From Ptiloglossa arizonensis (taxonomy: Eukaryota; Arthropoda; Insecta; Hymenoptera; Colletidae): 64,000 bases of DNA. Made by a program: the position numbers and the translations under genes. The DNA lies in NCBI RefSeq assembly GCF_051014685.1, contig NW_027478870.1:124001-188000 (forward strand), given 5' to 3'. Below the pieces are notes generated by a model. It saw only the letters and a list, made by a program, of their open reading frames with translations. It made no database searches and was not told the DNA's origin. This document shows positions 28,112-43,343 of this stretch, in pieces (the first letter of the stretch is position 1; each line of letters opens with the position of its first letter).

Positions 28112-29169
28112 GGTCATTCCTTATACGTGATACGTCATACGTTATATGTTATACGTTACACGTTATACGTTTTACGTTATACGTTATACGTTATACGTTA
28201 TACGTCATACGTTATACGTTATACGTTATACGTCATACGTCATAGGTTATACGTTATACGTTATGCGTTATACGTTCTACGTTATTCGTTATACGTTATA
28301 CGTTATACGTTATGCGTTATACGTTATACGTTATACGTTATCCGTTATACGTTATACGTTGTACGTTATACGTTACACGTTATACGTTATACGTTGTACG
28401 TTTTACGTAATACGTTACATGTTATACGTTATACGTTACACGTTTTACGTTGTACGTTATACGTTCTACGTTATACGTTAGACGTTATACGTTATACGTT
28501 ATACGTTATACGTTATACGTTATACGTTATACGTTATACGTTATACGTTATACGTTATACGTTCTACTTTATACGTTATACGTTATACGTTATACGTTAT
28601 ACGTTATACGTTATACGTTATACGTTATACGTTATACGTTATACGTTATGCGTTATACGTTTTACGATATACGTTATACGTTCTACGTTATACGTTTCAC
28701 GTTATACGTTATACGTTATACGTTATACGTTATACGTTATGCGTTATACGTTAGACGTTATACGTTATACGTTATACGTTATACGTTATACGTTATACGT
28801 TATACGTTCTACGTTAGTCGTTATACGTTATACGTTATACGTTATACGTTATACGTTATACGTTATACGTTATACGTTATACGTTATACGTTATACGTTA
28901 TACGTTATACGTTATACGTTATACGTTATACGTTATACGTTATACGTTATACGTTATACGTTATACGTTATATGTTATACGTTATACGTTATACGTTATA
29001 CGTTATACGTTATACGTTATACGTTATACGTTTTACGATATACGTTATACGTTATACGTTATACGTTATACGTTATACGTTATACGTTATACGTTATACG
29101 TTATACGTTATGCGTTATACGTTTTACGATATACGTTATACGTTATACGTTATACGTTATACGTTATAC

Positions 29170-29175
29170 GTAAAC
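29170..29175 (+). repeat. Register slip: second copy of the 6-base unit GTAAAC
   Basis: Same 6-mer in the same context as 25,531-25,536. Phase moves from 1 to 0 and stays there to the window end, over 34.8 kb. Confidence 0.93.
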
Positions 29176-30687
29176 GTTATACGTTATAGGATATACGTTA
29201 TGCGTTGCAGGATATACGTTATACGTTATACGTTATAGGTCATACCTTATACGTGATACGTCATACGTTATATGTTATACGTTATACGTTATACGTTATA
29301 CGCTATACGTTAGACGTTATACGTTATACATTATACGTTATACGTTATACCTTCTACGTTATACATATCACGTTATACGTTATACGTTATACGTTATACG
29401 TTATACGTTATGCGTTATACGTTAGACGTTATACGTTATACGTTATACGTTATACGTTATACGTTATACGTTATACGTTATACGTTATACGTTATACGTT
29501 ATACGTTATAGGATATACGTTATGCGTTGCAGGATATACGTTATACGTTATACGTTATAGGTCATACCTTATACGTGATACGTCATACGTTATATGTTAT
29601 ACGTTATACGTTATACGTTATACGCTATACGTTAGACGTTATACGTTATACATTATACGTTATACGTTATACGTTCTACGTTCTACGTTTCACGATATAC
29701 GTTATACGTTATACGTTATACGTTATACGTTATGCGTTATACGTTAGACGTTATACGTTATACGTTATACGTTATAAGTTATACGTTATACGTTATACGT
29801 TATACGTTATACGTTATACGTTATACGTTATACGTTATACGTTATACGTTATACGTTATACGTTATACGTTATACGTTATACGTTATACGTTATACGTTA
29901 TACGTTATACGTTATACGTTATACGTTATACGTTATACGTTATACGTTATACGTTATACGTTATACGTTACAGGATATACGTTATACGTTATACGTTATA
30001 GGTCATACCTTATACGTGACACGTTATACGTTATATGTTATACGTTATACGTTATACGTTATGCGTTATACGTTAGACGTTATACGTTATACGTTATACG
30101 TTATACTTTATACGTTATACGTTATACGTTATACGTTATACGTTATACGTTATACGTTATACGTTATACGTTATACGTTATACCTTATACGTTATACGTT
30201 ATACGTTATACGCTATGCGTTATGCGTTATAGGATATAGGTTATGCGTTACAGGATATACGTTATATGTTATACGTTATAGGTCATACCTTATACGTGAT
30301 ACGTCATACGTTATATGTTATACGTTATACGTTATACGTTATGCGTTATACGTTAGACGTTAGACGTTATACGTTATACGTTATACGTTATACGTTATAC
30401 GTTATACGTTATACGTTATACGTTATACGTTATACGTTATACGTTATACGTTATACGTTATACGTTATACGTTATACGTTATACGTTATACGTTATACGT
30501 TATACGTTATACGTTATACGTTATACGTTATACGTTATACGTTATACGTTATACGTTATACGTTATACGTTATACGTTATACGTTATACGTTATACGTTA
30601 TACGCTATGCGTTATGCGTTATAGGATATACGTTATGCGTTATAGGATATACGTTATACGTTATACGTTAAAGGTCATACCTTATAC

Positions 30688-31260
30688 GTGATACGTCATA
30701 CGTTATATGTTATACGTTATACGTTATATGTTATACGTTATACGTTATACGTTATACGTTATACGTTATACGTTATCCGTTATACGTTATACGCTATACG
30801 TTACACGTTATACGTTATACGTTATACGTTTTACGTTATACGTTACATGTTATACGTTATACGTTACACGTTATACGTTGTACGTTATACGTTCTACGTT
30901 ATACCTTAGACGTTATACGTTATACGTTATACGTCATAGGTTATACGTTATACGTTATACGTTATACGTTATACGTTATACGTTATGCGTTATACGTTTT
31001 ACGATATACGTTATACGTTATACGTTATACGTTATAAGTTATACGTTATATGTTATACGTTATACGTTATACGTTATACGTTATACGTTATACGTTACAC
31101 GTTATACGTTTTACGTTATACTTTATACGTTAGACGTTATACGTTATACGTTATACGTTATACGTTATACGTTATACGTTGTACGTTATACGCTATGCGT
31201 TATGCGTTATAGGATATACGTTATGCGTTATAGGATATACGTTATACGTTATACGTTATA
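30688..31260 (+). repeat. Dispersed cassette D, copy 2
   Basis: Lies 3,156 bp from copy 1 (451 units less the one-base slip), as part of the large tandem duplication. It is followed by a type IV block at 31,261. Confidence 0.85.
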
Positions 31261-31960
31261 GGTCATTCCTTATACGTGATACGTCATACGTTATATGTTA
31301 TACGTTACACGTTATACGTTTTACGTTATACGTTATACGTTATACGTTATACGTCATACGTTATACGTTATACGTTATACGTCATACGTCATAGGTTATA
31401 CGTTATACGTTATGCGTTATACGTTCTACGTTATTCGTTATACGTTATACGTTATACGTTATGCGTTATACGTTATACGTTATACGTTATCCGTTATACG
31501 TTATACGTTGTACGTTATACGTTACACGTTATACGTTATACGTTGTACGTTTTACGTAATACGTTACATGTTATACGTTATACGTTACACGTTTTACGTT
31601 GTACGTTATACGTTCTACGTTATACGTTAGACGTTATACGTTATACGTTATACGTTATACGTTATACGTTATACGTTATACGTTATACGTTATACGTTAT
31701 ACGTTATACGTTCTACTTTATACGTTATACGTTATACGTTATACGTTATACGTTATACGTTATACGTTATACGTTATACGTTATACGTTATACGTTATGC
31801 GTTATACGTTTTACGATATACGTTATACGTTCTACGTTATACGTTTCACGTTATACGTTATACGTTATACGTTATACGTTATACGTTATGCGTTATACGT
31901 TAGACGTTATACGTTATACGTTATACGTTATACGTTATACGTTATACGTTATACGTTATA

Positions 31961-33930
31961 CGTTATACGTTATACGTTATACGTTATACGTTATACGTTA
32001 TACGTTATACGTTATACGTTATACGTTATACGTTATACGTTATACGTTATACGTTATACGTTATACGTTATACGCTATGCGTTATGCGTTATAGGATATA
32101 GGTTATGCGTTACAGGATATACGTTTTATGTTATACGTTATACGTTATACGTTATACGTTATACGTTATACGTTATACGTTATACGTTATACGTTATACG
32201 TTATACGTTAGACGTTATACGTTATACGTTATACGTTATACCTTATACGTGATACGTCATACGTTATATGTTATACGTTATACGTTATACGTTATGCGTT
32301 ATACGTTAGACGTTATACGTTATACGTTATACGTTATACGTTATACGTTATACGTTATACGTTATACGTTATACGTTATACGTTATACGTTATACGTTAT
32401 ACGTTATACGTTATACGTTATACGTTATACGTTGTACGTTATACGTTGTACGTTATACGTTATACGTTATACGTTATACGTTATACGTTATACGTTATAC
32501 GTTATACGTTATACGTTATACGTTATACGTTATACGTTATACGTTATACGTTATACGTTATACGTTATACGTTATACGTTATACGTTATACGTTATACGT
32601 TATACGGTAGACGTTATACGTTATACGTTATACGTTATACGTTATACGTCATACGTTATATGTTATACGTTATACGTTCTACGTTATACGTTTCACGTTA
32701 TACGTTATACGTTATACGTTATAGGTCATACCTTATACGTGATACGTCATACGTTATATGTTATACGTTATACGTTATACGTTATGCGTTATACGTTATA
32801 CGTTATACGTTAAACATTATACGTTATACGTTATACGTTATACGTTATACGTTATACGTTATACGTTATACGTTATACGTTATACGTTATACGTTATACG
32901 TTATACGTTATATGTTATACGTTATACGTTATACGTTATACGTTATACGTTATACGTAATACGTTATACGTTATACGCTACGCGTTATGCGTTATAGGAT
33001 ATACGTTATGCGTTACAGGATATACGTTATACGTTATACGTTATAGGACATACCTTATACGTGATACGTCATACGTTATATGTTATACGCTATACGTTAT
33101 ACGTTATGCGTTATACGTTAGACGTTATACGTTATACGTTATACGTTATACTTTATACGTTATACGTTTTACGTTATACGTTATACGTTATACGTTATAC
33201 GTTATACGTTATACGTTATACGTTATACGTTATACGTTATACGTTATACGTTATACGTTATACGTTATACGTTATACGTTATACGTTATACGTTATACCT
33301 TATACGTTATACGCTATGCGTTATGCGTTATAGGATATAGGTTATGCGTTACAGGATATACGTTATATGTTATACGTTATAGGTCATACCTTATACGTGA
33401 TACGTCATACGTTATATGTTATACGTTATACGTTATACGTTATGCGTTATACGTTAGACGTTATACGTTATACGTTATACGTTATACGTTATACGTTATA
33501 CGTTATACGTTATACGTTATACGTTATACGTTATACGTTATACGTTATACGTTATACGTTATACGTTATACGTTATACGTTATACGTTATACGTTATACG
33601 TTATACGTTATACGTTATACGTTATACGTTATACGTTATACGTTATACGTTATACGTTATACGTTATACGTTATACGTTATACGTTGTACGTTATACGTT
33701 GTACGTTATACGTTATACGTTATACGTTATACGTTATACGTTATACGTTATACGTTATGCGTTATACGTTATGCGTTATACGTTATACGTTATACGTTAT
33801 ACCTTATACGTTATACGTTATACGTTATAAGCTATGCGTTATGCGTTATAGGATATAGGTTATGCGTTACAGGATATACGTTATATGTTATACGTTATAG
33901 GTCATACCTTATACGTGATACGTCATACGT
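31961..33930 (+). repeat. Mixed type II HORs and consensus runs
   Basis: Contains the paired GCTATGC, GTTATGC units (T2C+A6G, A6G) at 32,074 and about 33,313, a diverged type II block with GACATAC in place of GTCATAC near 33,047, a GGTAGAC unit at about 32,605, and a 32-unit pure tract at 33,460-33,683. HOR spacing is irregular. Only heptamer satellite is present. Confidence 0.8.
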
Positions 33931-34054
33931 TATATGTTATACGTTATACGTTATACGTTATACGTTATACGTTATACGTTATACGTTATACGTTATACGT
34001 TATACGTTATACGTTATACGTTATACGTTATACGTTATACGTTATACGTTATAC

Positions 34055-34369
34055 GCTATGCGTTATGCGTTATACGTTATACGTTATACGTTATACGTTA
34101 TACGTTATACGTTATACGTTATACGTTATACGTTATACGTTATACGTTATACGTTATACGCTATGCGTTATGCGTTATACGTTATACGTTATACGTTATA
34201 CGTTATACGTTATACGTTATACGTTATACGTTATACGTTATACGTTATACGTTATACGTTATACGCTATGCGTTATGCGTTATACGTTATACGTTATACG
34301 TTATACGTTATACGTTATACGTTATACGTTATACGTTATACGTTATACGTTATACGTTATACGTTATAC
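34055..34369 (+). repeat. 105-bp HOR, three copies (15 units each)
   Basis: The pair GCTATGC, GTTATGC starts at 34,055, 34,160 and 34,265, exactly 105 bp apart, each followed by 13 consensus units. At 34,370, one further period on, there is an A6G unit that begins a different cluster. It is the cleanest short HOR in the window. Confidence 0.93.
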
Positions 34370-37300
34370 GTTATGCGTTATACGTTTTACGATATACGTT
34401 ATACGTTATACGTTATACGTTATACGTTACAAGTTATACGTTATACGTTATACGTTATACGTTATACGTTATACGTTATACGTTATACGTTATACGTTAT
34501 ACGCTATGCGTTATGCGTTATAGGATATAGGTTATGCGTTACAGGATATACGTTATATGTTATACGTTATAGGTCATACCTTATACGTGATACGTCATAC
34601 GTTATATGTTATACGTTATACGTTATACGTTATACGTTATGCGTTATACGTTAGACGTTATACGTTATACGTTATACGTTATACGTTATACGTTACAAGT
34701 TATACGTTATACGTTATACGTTATACGTTATACGTTATACGTTATACGTTATACGTTATACGTTATACGTTATACGTTATACGTTATACGTTATACGTTC
34801 TACGTTATACGTTTTACGTTATACGTTATACGTTATACGTTTTACGTTATACGTTATACGTTATACGTTGTACGTTATACGTTGTACGTTATACGTTATG
34901 CGTTATACGTTCTTCGTTAGTCGTTATACGTTATACGTTATACGTTATACGTTATACGTTATACGTTATACGTTATACGTTATACGTTATACGTTATACG
35001 TTATACGTTATACGTTATACGTTATACGTTATACGTTATACGTTATACGTTATACGTTATACGTTATACGTTATACGTTATACGTTATACGTTATACGTT
35101 ATACGTTATACGTTATACGTTATACGTTATACGTTATGCGTTAGAATTTATACGTTATACGTTATACGTTATACGTTATACGTTATACGTTATACGTTAT
35201 ACGTTATACGTTATACGTTATACGTTATGCGTTATACGTTATACGTTATACGTTATACGTTATACCTTATACGTTATACGTTATACGTTATACGTTATAC
35301 GTTATACGTTATACGTTATACGTTATACGTTATACCTTATACGTTATACGTTATACGTTATTCGCTATGCGTTATGCGTTATAGGATATAGGTTATGCGT
35401 TACAGGATATACGTTATATGTTATACGTTATAGGTCATACCTTATACGTGATACGTCATACGTTATATGTTATACGTTATACGTTATACGTTATGCGTTA
35501 TACGTTAGACGTTAGACGTTATACGTTATACGTTATACGTTATACGTTACATGTTATACGTTATACGTTATACGTTAGACGTTATACGTTATACGTTATA
35601 CGTTATACTTTATACGTTATACGTTTTACGTTATACGTTATACGTTATACGTTATACGTTATACGTTATACGTTATACGTTATACGTTATACGTTATACG
35701 TTATACGTTATACGTTATACGTTATACGTTATACGTTATACGTTATACGTTATACCTTATACGTTATACGCTATGCGTTATGCGTTATAGGATATAGGTT
35801 ATGCGTTACAGGATATACGTTATATGTTATACGTTATAGGTCATACCTTATACGTGATACGTCATACGTTATATGTTATACGTTATACGTTATACGTTAT
35901 ACGTTATACGTTATACGTTATACGTTATACGTTATACGTTATACGTTATACGTTATACGTTATACGTTATACGTTATACGTTATACGTTATACGTTATGC
36001 GTTATACGTTATACGTTATACGTTATACCTTATACGTTATACGTCATACGTTATACGTTATACGTTATACGTTATACGTTATACGTTATACGTTATACCT
36101 TATATGTTATACGTTATACGTTATTCGCTATGCGTTATGCGTTATAGGATATAGGTTATGCGTTACAGGATATACGTTATATGTTATACGTTATAGGTCA
36201 TACCTTATACGTGATACGTCATACGTTATATGTTATACGTTATACGTTATACGTTATGCGTTATACGTTAGACGTTAGACGTTATACGTTATACGTTATA
36301 CGTTATACGTTACATGTTATACGTTATACGTTATACGTTATACGTTATACGTTATACGTTATACGTTATACGTTATACGTTATACGTTATACGTTATACG
36401 TTATACGTTATACGTTATACGTTATACGTTATACGTTATACGTTATACGTTATACGTTATACGCTATGCGTTATGCGTTATACGTTATACGTTATACGTT
36501 ATACGTTATACGTTATACGTTATACGTTATACGTTATACGTTATACGTTATACGTTATACGTTATACGTTATACGCTATGCGTTATGCGTTATAGGATAT
36601 ACGTTATGCGTAATAGGATATACGTTATACGTTATACGTTATAGGTCATACCTTATACGTGATACGTCATACGTTATATGTTATACGTTATACGTTATAT
36701 GTTATACGTTATACGTTATACGTTATACGTTATACGTTATACGTTATCCGTTATACGTTATACGTTATACGTTACACGTTATACGTTATACGTTATACGT
36801 TTTACGTTATACGTTACATGTTATACGTTATACGTTACACGTTATACGTTGTACGTTATACGTTCTACGTTATACCTTAGACGTTATACGTTATACGTTA
36901 TACGTCATAGGTTATACGTTATACGTTATACGTTATACGTTATACGTTATGCGTTATACGTTTTACGATATACGTTATACGTTATACGTTATACGTTTCA
37001 TGTTATACGTTATACGTTACACGTTTTACGTTGTACGTTATACGTTCTACGTTATACGTTAGACGTTATACGTTATACGTTATACGTTATACGTTATACG
37101 TTATACGTTATACGTTATACGTTCTACGTTATACGTTATACGTTATACGTTATACGTCATACGTTATACGTTATACGTTATACGTTATACGTTATACGTT
37201 ATACGTTATACGTCATACGTTATACGTTATACGTTATACGTTTTACGTTATACGTTATGCGTTATACGTTTTACGATATACGTTATACGTTATACGTTAT

Positions 37301-37699
37301 ACGTTATACGTTACAAGTTATACGTTATACGTTATACGTTATACGTTATACGTTATACGTTATACGTTATACGTTATACGTTATACGTTATACGTTATAC
37401 GTTATACGTTATACGTTATACGTTATACGTTATACGTTAGACGTTATACGTTATACGTTATACGTTATACGTTATACGTTATACGTTCTACGTTATACGT
37501 TTTACGTTATACGTTCTACGTTATACGTTTTACGTTATACGTTATACGTTATACGTTGTACGTTATACGTTGTACGTTATACGTTATGCGTTATACGTTC
37601 TTCGTTAGTCGTTATACGTTATACGTTATACGTTATACGTTATACGTTATACGTTATACGTTATACGTTATACGTTATGCGTTAGAATTTATACGTTAT
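34370..37699 (+). repeat. Mosaic of type II HORs with 357/406-bp periods and the GTTCTTC marker
   Basis: Type II cores at 35,433, 35,839 and 36,196 are 406 and 357 bp apart (58 and 51 units). The GTTCTTC-GTTAGTC pair lies at 34,909 and 37,597 (2,688 bp, 384 units). The GCTATGC, GTTATGC pair recurs at 36,463 and 36,575 (112 bp, 16 units). A partial cassette D begins near 36,659 with its CTTAGAC unit. Confidence 0.82.
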
Positions 37700-39353
37700 A
37701 CGTTATACGTTATACGTTATACGTTCTACGTTAGTCGTTATACGTTATACGTTATACGTTATACGTTATACGTTTTACGTTATACGTTATACGTTATACG
37801 TTATACGTTATACGTTATACGTTATACGTTATACGTTATACGTTATACGTTATACGTTATACGTTATTCGTTATACGTTATACGTTATACGTTATACGTT
37901 ATACGTTATACGTTATACGTTGTACGTTATACGTTATGCGTTATACGTTCTACGTTAGTCGTTATACGTTATACGTTATACGTTATACGTTATACGTTAT
38001 ACGTTATACGTTATACGTTATACGTTATACGTTATACGTTATACGTTATACGTTATACGTTATACGTTATACGTTATACGTTATACGTTATACGTTATAC
38101 GTTATACGTTATACGTTATACGTTATACGTTATACGTTATACGTTATACGTTATACGTTATACGTTATACGTTATACGTTATAGGTCATACCTTATAGGA
38201 GATACGTCATACGTTATATGTTATACGTTATACGTTATACGTTATACGTTATACGTTATACGTTATACGTTATACGTTATACGTTATACGTTATACGTTA
38301 TACGTTATACGTTGTACGTTATACGTTATGCGTTATACGTTCTACGTTAGTCGTTATACGTTATACGTTATACGTTATACGTTATACGTTATACGTTATA
38401 CGTTATACGTTATACGTTATACGTTATACGTTATACGTTATACGTTATACGTTATACGTTATACGTTATACGTTATACGTTATACGTTATACGTTATACG
38501 TTATACGTTATACGTTATACGTTATACGTTATACGTTATACGTTATACGTTGTACGTTATGCGTTATACGTTCTACGTTAGTCGTTATACGTTATACGTT
38601 ATACGTTATACGTTATACGTTATACGTTATACGTTATACGTTATACGTTATACGTTATACGTTATACGTTATACGTTATACGTTATACGTTATACGTTAT
38701 ACGTTATACGTTATACGTTATACGTTATACGTTATACGTTATACGTTATACGTTATACGTTATACGTTATACGTTATACGTTATACGTTATACGTTATAC
38801 GTTATACGTTATACGTTATACGTTATACGTTATACGTTATACGTTATACGTTATACGTTATACGTTATACGTTATACGTTATACGTTATAGGTCATACCT
38901 TATAGGAGATACGTCATACGTTATAGGTTATACGTTATACGTTATACGTTATACGTTATACGTTATACGTTATACGTTATACGTTATACGTTAGAATTTA
39001 TACGTTATACGTTATACGTTATACGTTATACGTTATACGTTATACGTTATACGTTATACGTTATACGTTATACGTTATACGTTATACGTTATACGTTATA
39101 CGTTATACGTTATACGTTATACGTTATACGTTCTACGTTAGTCGTTATACGTTATACGTTATACGTTATACTTTATACGTTATACGTTATACGTTATGCG
39201 TTACAGGATATACGTTATACGTTATACGTTATTGGTCATACCTTATACGTGATACGTCATACGTTATATGTTATACGTTATACGTTATACGTTATGCGTT
39301 ATACGTTAGACGTTATACGTTATACGTTATACGTTATACGTTATACGTGACAC
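37700..39353 (+). repeat. HOR series marked by A4G-A6G-A4C-GTTAGTC and by CTTATAG, GAGATAC
   Basis: The A4G-led marker starts at 37,919, 38,311 and 38,549, spaced 392 and 238 bp (56 and 34 units). Two type II blocks with CTTATAG and GAGATAC units lie at 38,184 and 38,891, 707 bp (101 units) apart. A 43-unit pure tract spans 38,584-38,884. Confidence 0.85.
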
Positions 39354-39689
39354 GTTATACGTTATACGTTATACGTTATACGTTATACGTTATACGTTAT
39401 ACGTTATACGTTATACGTTATACGTTATACGTTATACGTTATACGTTATACGTTATACGTTATACGTTATACGTTATACGTTATACGTTATACGTTATAC
39501 GTTATACGTTATACGTTATACGTTATACGTTATACGTTATACGTTATACGTTATACGTTATACGTTATACGTTATACGTTATACGTTATACGTTATACGT
39601 TATACGTTATACGTTATACGTTATACGTTATACGTTATACGTTATACGTTATACGTTATACGTTATACGTTATACGTTATACGTTATAC
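39354..39689 (+). repeat. Homogeneous tract, 48 units, at the left edge of the giant duplication
   Basis: 336 bases of consensus between a GTGACAC unit and a hybrid block. Its counterpart, 47,117-47,396 (40 units), sits at the junction of the two copies. The duplication breakpoints must lie in these pure tracts and cannot be placed more exactly. Confidence 0.9.
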
Positions 39690-40836
39690 GTTATAGGATA
39701 TACGTTATGCGTTGCAGGATATACGTTATACGTTATACGTTATAGGTCATACCTTATACGTGATACGTCATACGTTATACGTTCTACGTTATACGTTTCA
39801 CGTTATACGTTATACGTTATACGTTATACGTTATACGTTATGCGTTATACGTTAGACGTTATACGTTATACGTTATACGTTATACGTTATACGTTATACG
39901 TTATACGTTATACGTTATACGTTATACGTTATACGTTATACGTTATACGTTATACGTTATACGTTATACGTTATACGTTATACGTTATACGTTATACGTT
40001 ATACGTTATACGTTATACGTTATACGTTATACGTTATACGTTATACGTTACAGGATATACGTTATACGTTATACGTTATAGGTCATACCTTATACGTGAC
40101 ACGTCATACGTTATATGTTATACGTTATACGTTATACGTTATACGTTATACGGTAGACGTTATACGTTATACGTTATACGTTATACGTTATACGTCATAC
40201 GTTATATGTTATACGTTATACGTTATACGTTATGCGTTATACGTTATACGTTATACGTTAAACATTATACGTTATACGTTATACGTTATACGTTATACGT
40301 TATACGTTATACGTTATACGTTATACGTTATACGTTATACGTTATACGTTATACGTTATACGTTATACGTTATACGTTATACGTTGTACGTTATACGTTA
40401 TACGTTATACGTTATACGTTATACGTTATACGTTATACGTTATACGTTATACGTTATACGTTATACGTTATACGCTACGCGTTATGCGTTATAGGATATA
40501 CGTTATGCGTTACAGGATATACGTTATACGTTATACGTTATAGGACATACCTTATACGTGATACGTCATACGTTATATGTTATACGTTATACGTTATACG
40601 TTATGCGTTATACGTTAGACGTTATACGTTATACGTTATACGTTATACTTTATACGTTATACGTTATGCGTTATACGTTATACGTTATACGTTATACGTT
40701 ATACGTTATACGTTATACGTTATACGTTATACGTTATACGTTATACGTTATACGTTATACGTTATACGCTATGCGTTATGCGTTATAGGATATAGGTTAT
40801 GCGTTACAGGATATACGTTATATGTTATACGTTATA

Positions 40837-41355
40837 GGTCATACCTTATACGTGATACGTCATACGTTATATGTTATACGTTATACGTTATAAGTTATGC
40901 GTTATACGTTAGACGCTATACGTTATACGTTATACGTTATACGTTATACGTTATACGTTATACGTTATACGTTATACGTTATACGTTATACGTTATACGT
41001 TATACGTTATACGTTATACGTTATACGTTATACGTTATACGTTCTACGTTAGTCGTTATACGTTATACGTTATACGTTATACTTTATACGTTATACGTTA
41101 TACGTTATGCGTTACAGGATATACGTTATACGTTATACGTTATTGGTCATACCTTATACGTGATACGTCATACGTTATATGTTATACGTTATACGTTATA
41201 CGTTATACGTTATACGTTATACGTTATACGTTATACGTTATACGTTATACGTTATACGTTATACGTTATACGTTATACGTTATACGCTATGCGTTATGCG
41301 TTATAGGATATAGGTTATGCGTTACAGGATATACGTTATATGTTATACGTTATAG
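40837..41355 (+). repeat. 518-bp tandem HOR specific to copy 1 of the giant duplication
   Basis: Type II cores at 40,837 and 41,355 are 518 bp (74 units) apart and share flanking order: GCTATGC, GTTATGC, a T5C+C7G unit on the left and a C7A unit plus A6G, T5G and T2C units on the right. Copy 2 has one such core at 48,551 in place of two. Whether this is a gain in copy 1 or a loss in copy 2 is not decided. Confidence 0.82.
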
Positions 41356-43343
41356 GTCATACCTTATACGTGATACGTCATACGTTATATGTTATACGTT
41401 ATACGTTATAAGTTATGCGTTATACGTTAGACGCTATACGTTATACGTTATACGTTATACGTTATACGTTATACGTTATACGTTATACGTTATACGTTAT
41501 ACGTTATACGTTATACGTTATACGTTATACGTCATACGTTATACGTTATACGTTATACGTTATACGTTATACGTTATACGTTATACGTTATACGTTATAC
41601 GTTATACGTTATACGTTACAGGATATACGTTATACGTTATACGTTATAGGTCATACCTTATACGTGACACGTTATACGTTATATGTTATACGTTATACGT
41701 TATACGTTATACGTTATACGGTAGACGTTATACGTTATACGTTATACGTTATACGTTATACGTCATACGTTATATGTTATACGTTATACGTTCTACGTTA
41801 TACGTTTCACGTTATACGTTATACGTTATACGTTATACGTTATACGTTATACGTTATACGTTATGCGTTATACGTTATACGTTATACGTTATACGTTATA
41901 CGTTATAGGATATACGTTATGCGTTGCAGGATATACGTTATACGTTATACGTTATAGGTCATACCTTATACGTGATACGTCATAAGTTATATGTTATACG
42001 TTATACGTTATACATTATGCGTTATACGTTAGACGTTATACGTTATACGTTATACGTTATACGTTATTGGTCATACCTTATACGTGATACGTCATACGTT
42101 ATATGTTATACGTTATACGTTATACGTTATGCGTTATACGTTAGACGTTATACGTTATACGTTATACGTTATACGTTACACGTTACACGTTATACCTTAT
42201 ACGTTATACGTTATACGTTATACGTTATACGTTATACGTTATACGTTATACGTTATACGTTATACGTTATACGTTATACGTTATACGTTATACGTTATAC
42301 GTTATACGTTATACGTTATACGTTATACGTTATACGTTATATGTTATACGTTATACGTTATACGTTATACGTTATACGTTATACGTTATACGTTATACGT
42401 TATAGGTCATACCTTATAGGAGATACGTCATACGTTATATGTTATACGTTATACGTTATACGTTATACGTTATACGTTATACGTTATACGTTATACGTTA
42501 TACGTTATACGTTATACGTTATACGTTATACGTTATACGTTGTACGTTATACGTTATGCGTTATACGTTCTACGTTAGTCGTTATACGTTATACGTTATA
42601 CGTTATACGTTATACGTTTTACGTTATACGTTATACGTTATACGTTATACGTTATACGTTATACGTTATACGTTATACGTTATACGTTATACGTTATACG
42701 TTATACGTTATACGTTATACGTTATACGTTATACGTTATACGTTATACGTTGTACGTTATACGTTATGCGTTATACGTTCTACGTTAGTCGTTATACGTT
42801 ATACGTTATACGTTATACGTTATACGTTATACGTTATACGTTATACGTTATACATTATACGTTATACGTTATACGTTATACGTTATACGTTATACGTTAT
42901 ACGTTATACGTTATACGTTACAGGATATACGTTATACGTTATACGTTATAGGTCATACCTTATACGTGACACGTCATACGTTATATGTTATACGTTATAC
43001 GTTATACGTTATACGTTATACGGTAGACGTTATACGTTATACGTTATACGTTATACGTTATACGTCATACGTTATATGTTATACGTTATACGTTCTACGT
43101 TATACGTTTCACGTTATACGTTATAGCTTATACGTTATAGGTCATACCTTATACGTGATACGTCATACGTTATATGTTATACGTTATACGTTATACGTTA
43201 TGCGTTATACGTTATACGTTATACGTTAAACATTATACGTTATACGTTATACGTTATACGTTATACGTTATACGTTATACGTTATACGTTATACGTTATA
43301 CGTTATACGTTATACGTTATACGTTATACGTTATACGTTATAC

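Larger units (their letters stand above)
25160..28805 (+). repeat. Large tandem duplication, copy A (3,646 bp)
   Basis: Marker order from the GTTCTAC-GTTAGTC pair at 25,160 is repeated from 28,806. Offsets are 3,646 at the start, 3,632 in the middle, then 3,079 and 3,149-3,156 further right, each one less than a multiple of 7 because one 6-mer slip lies between the copies. Copy A holds a 553-bp segment (79 units, around 26.4-26.9 kb) that copy B lacks. Confidence 0.9.
28806..31960 (+). repeat. Large tandem duplication, copy B (about 3.15 kb)
   Basis: Right member of the pair with 25,160-28,805, including the same 6-mer slip at 29,170. Matching continues to the consensus run after the T5G unit near 31,908. 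There copy A ends and goes into the next GTTCTAC-GTTAGTC pair, while copy B continues as pure consensus. Confidence 0.88.
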
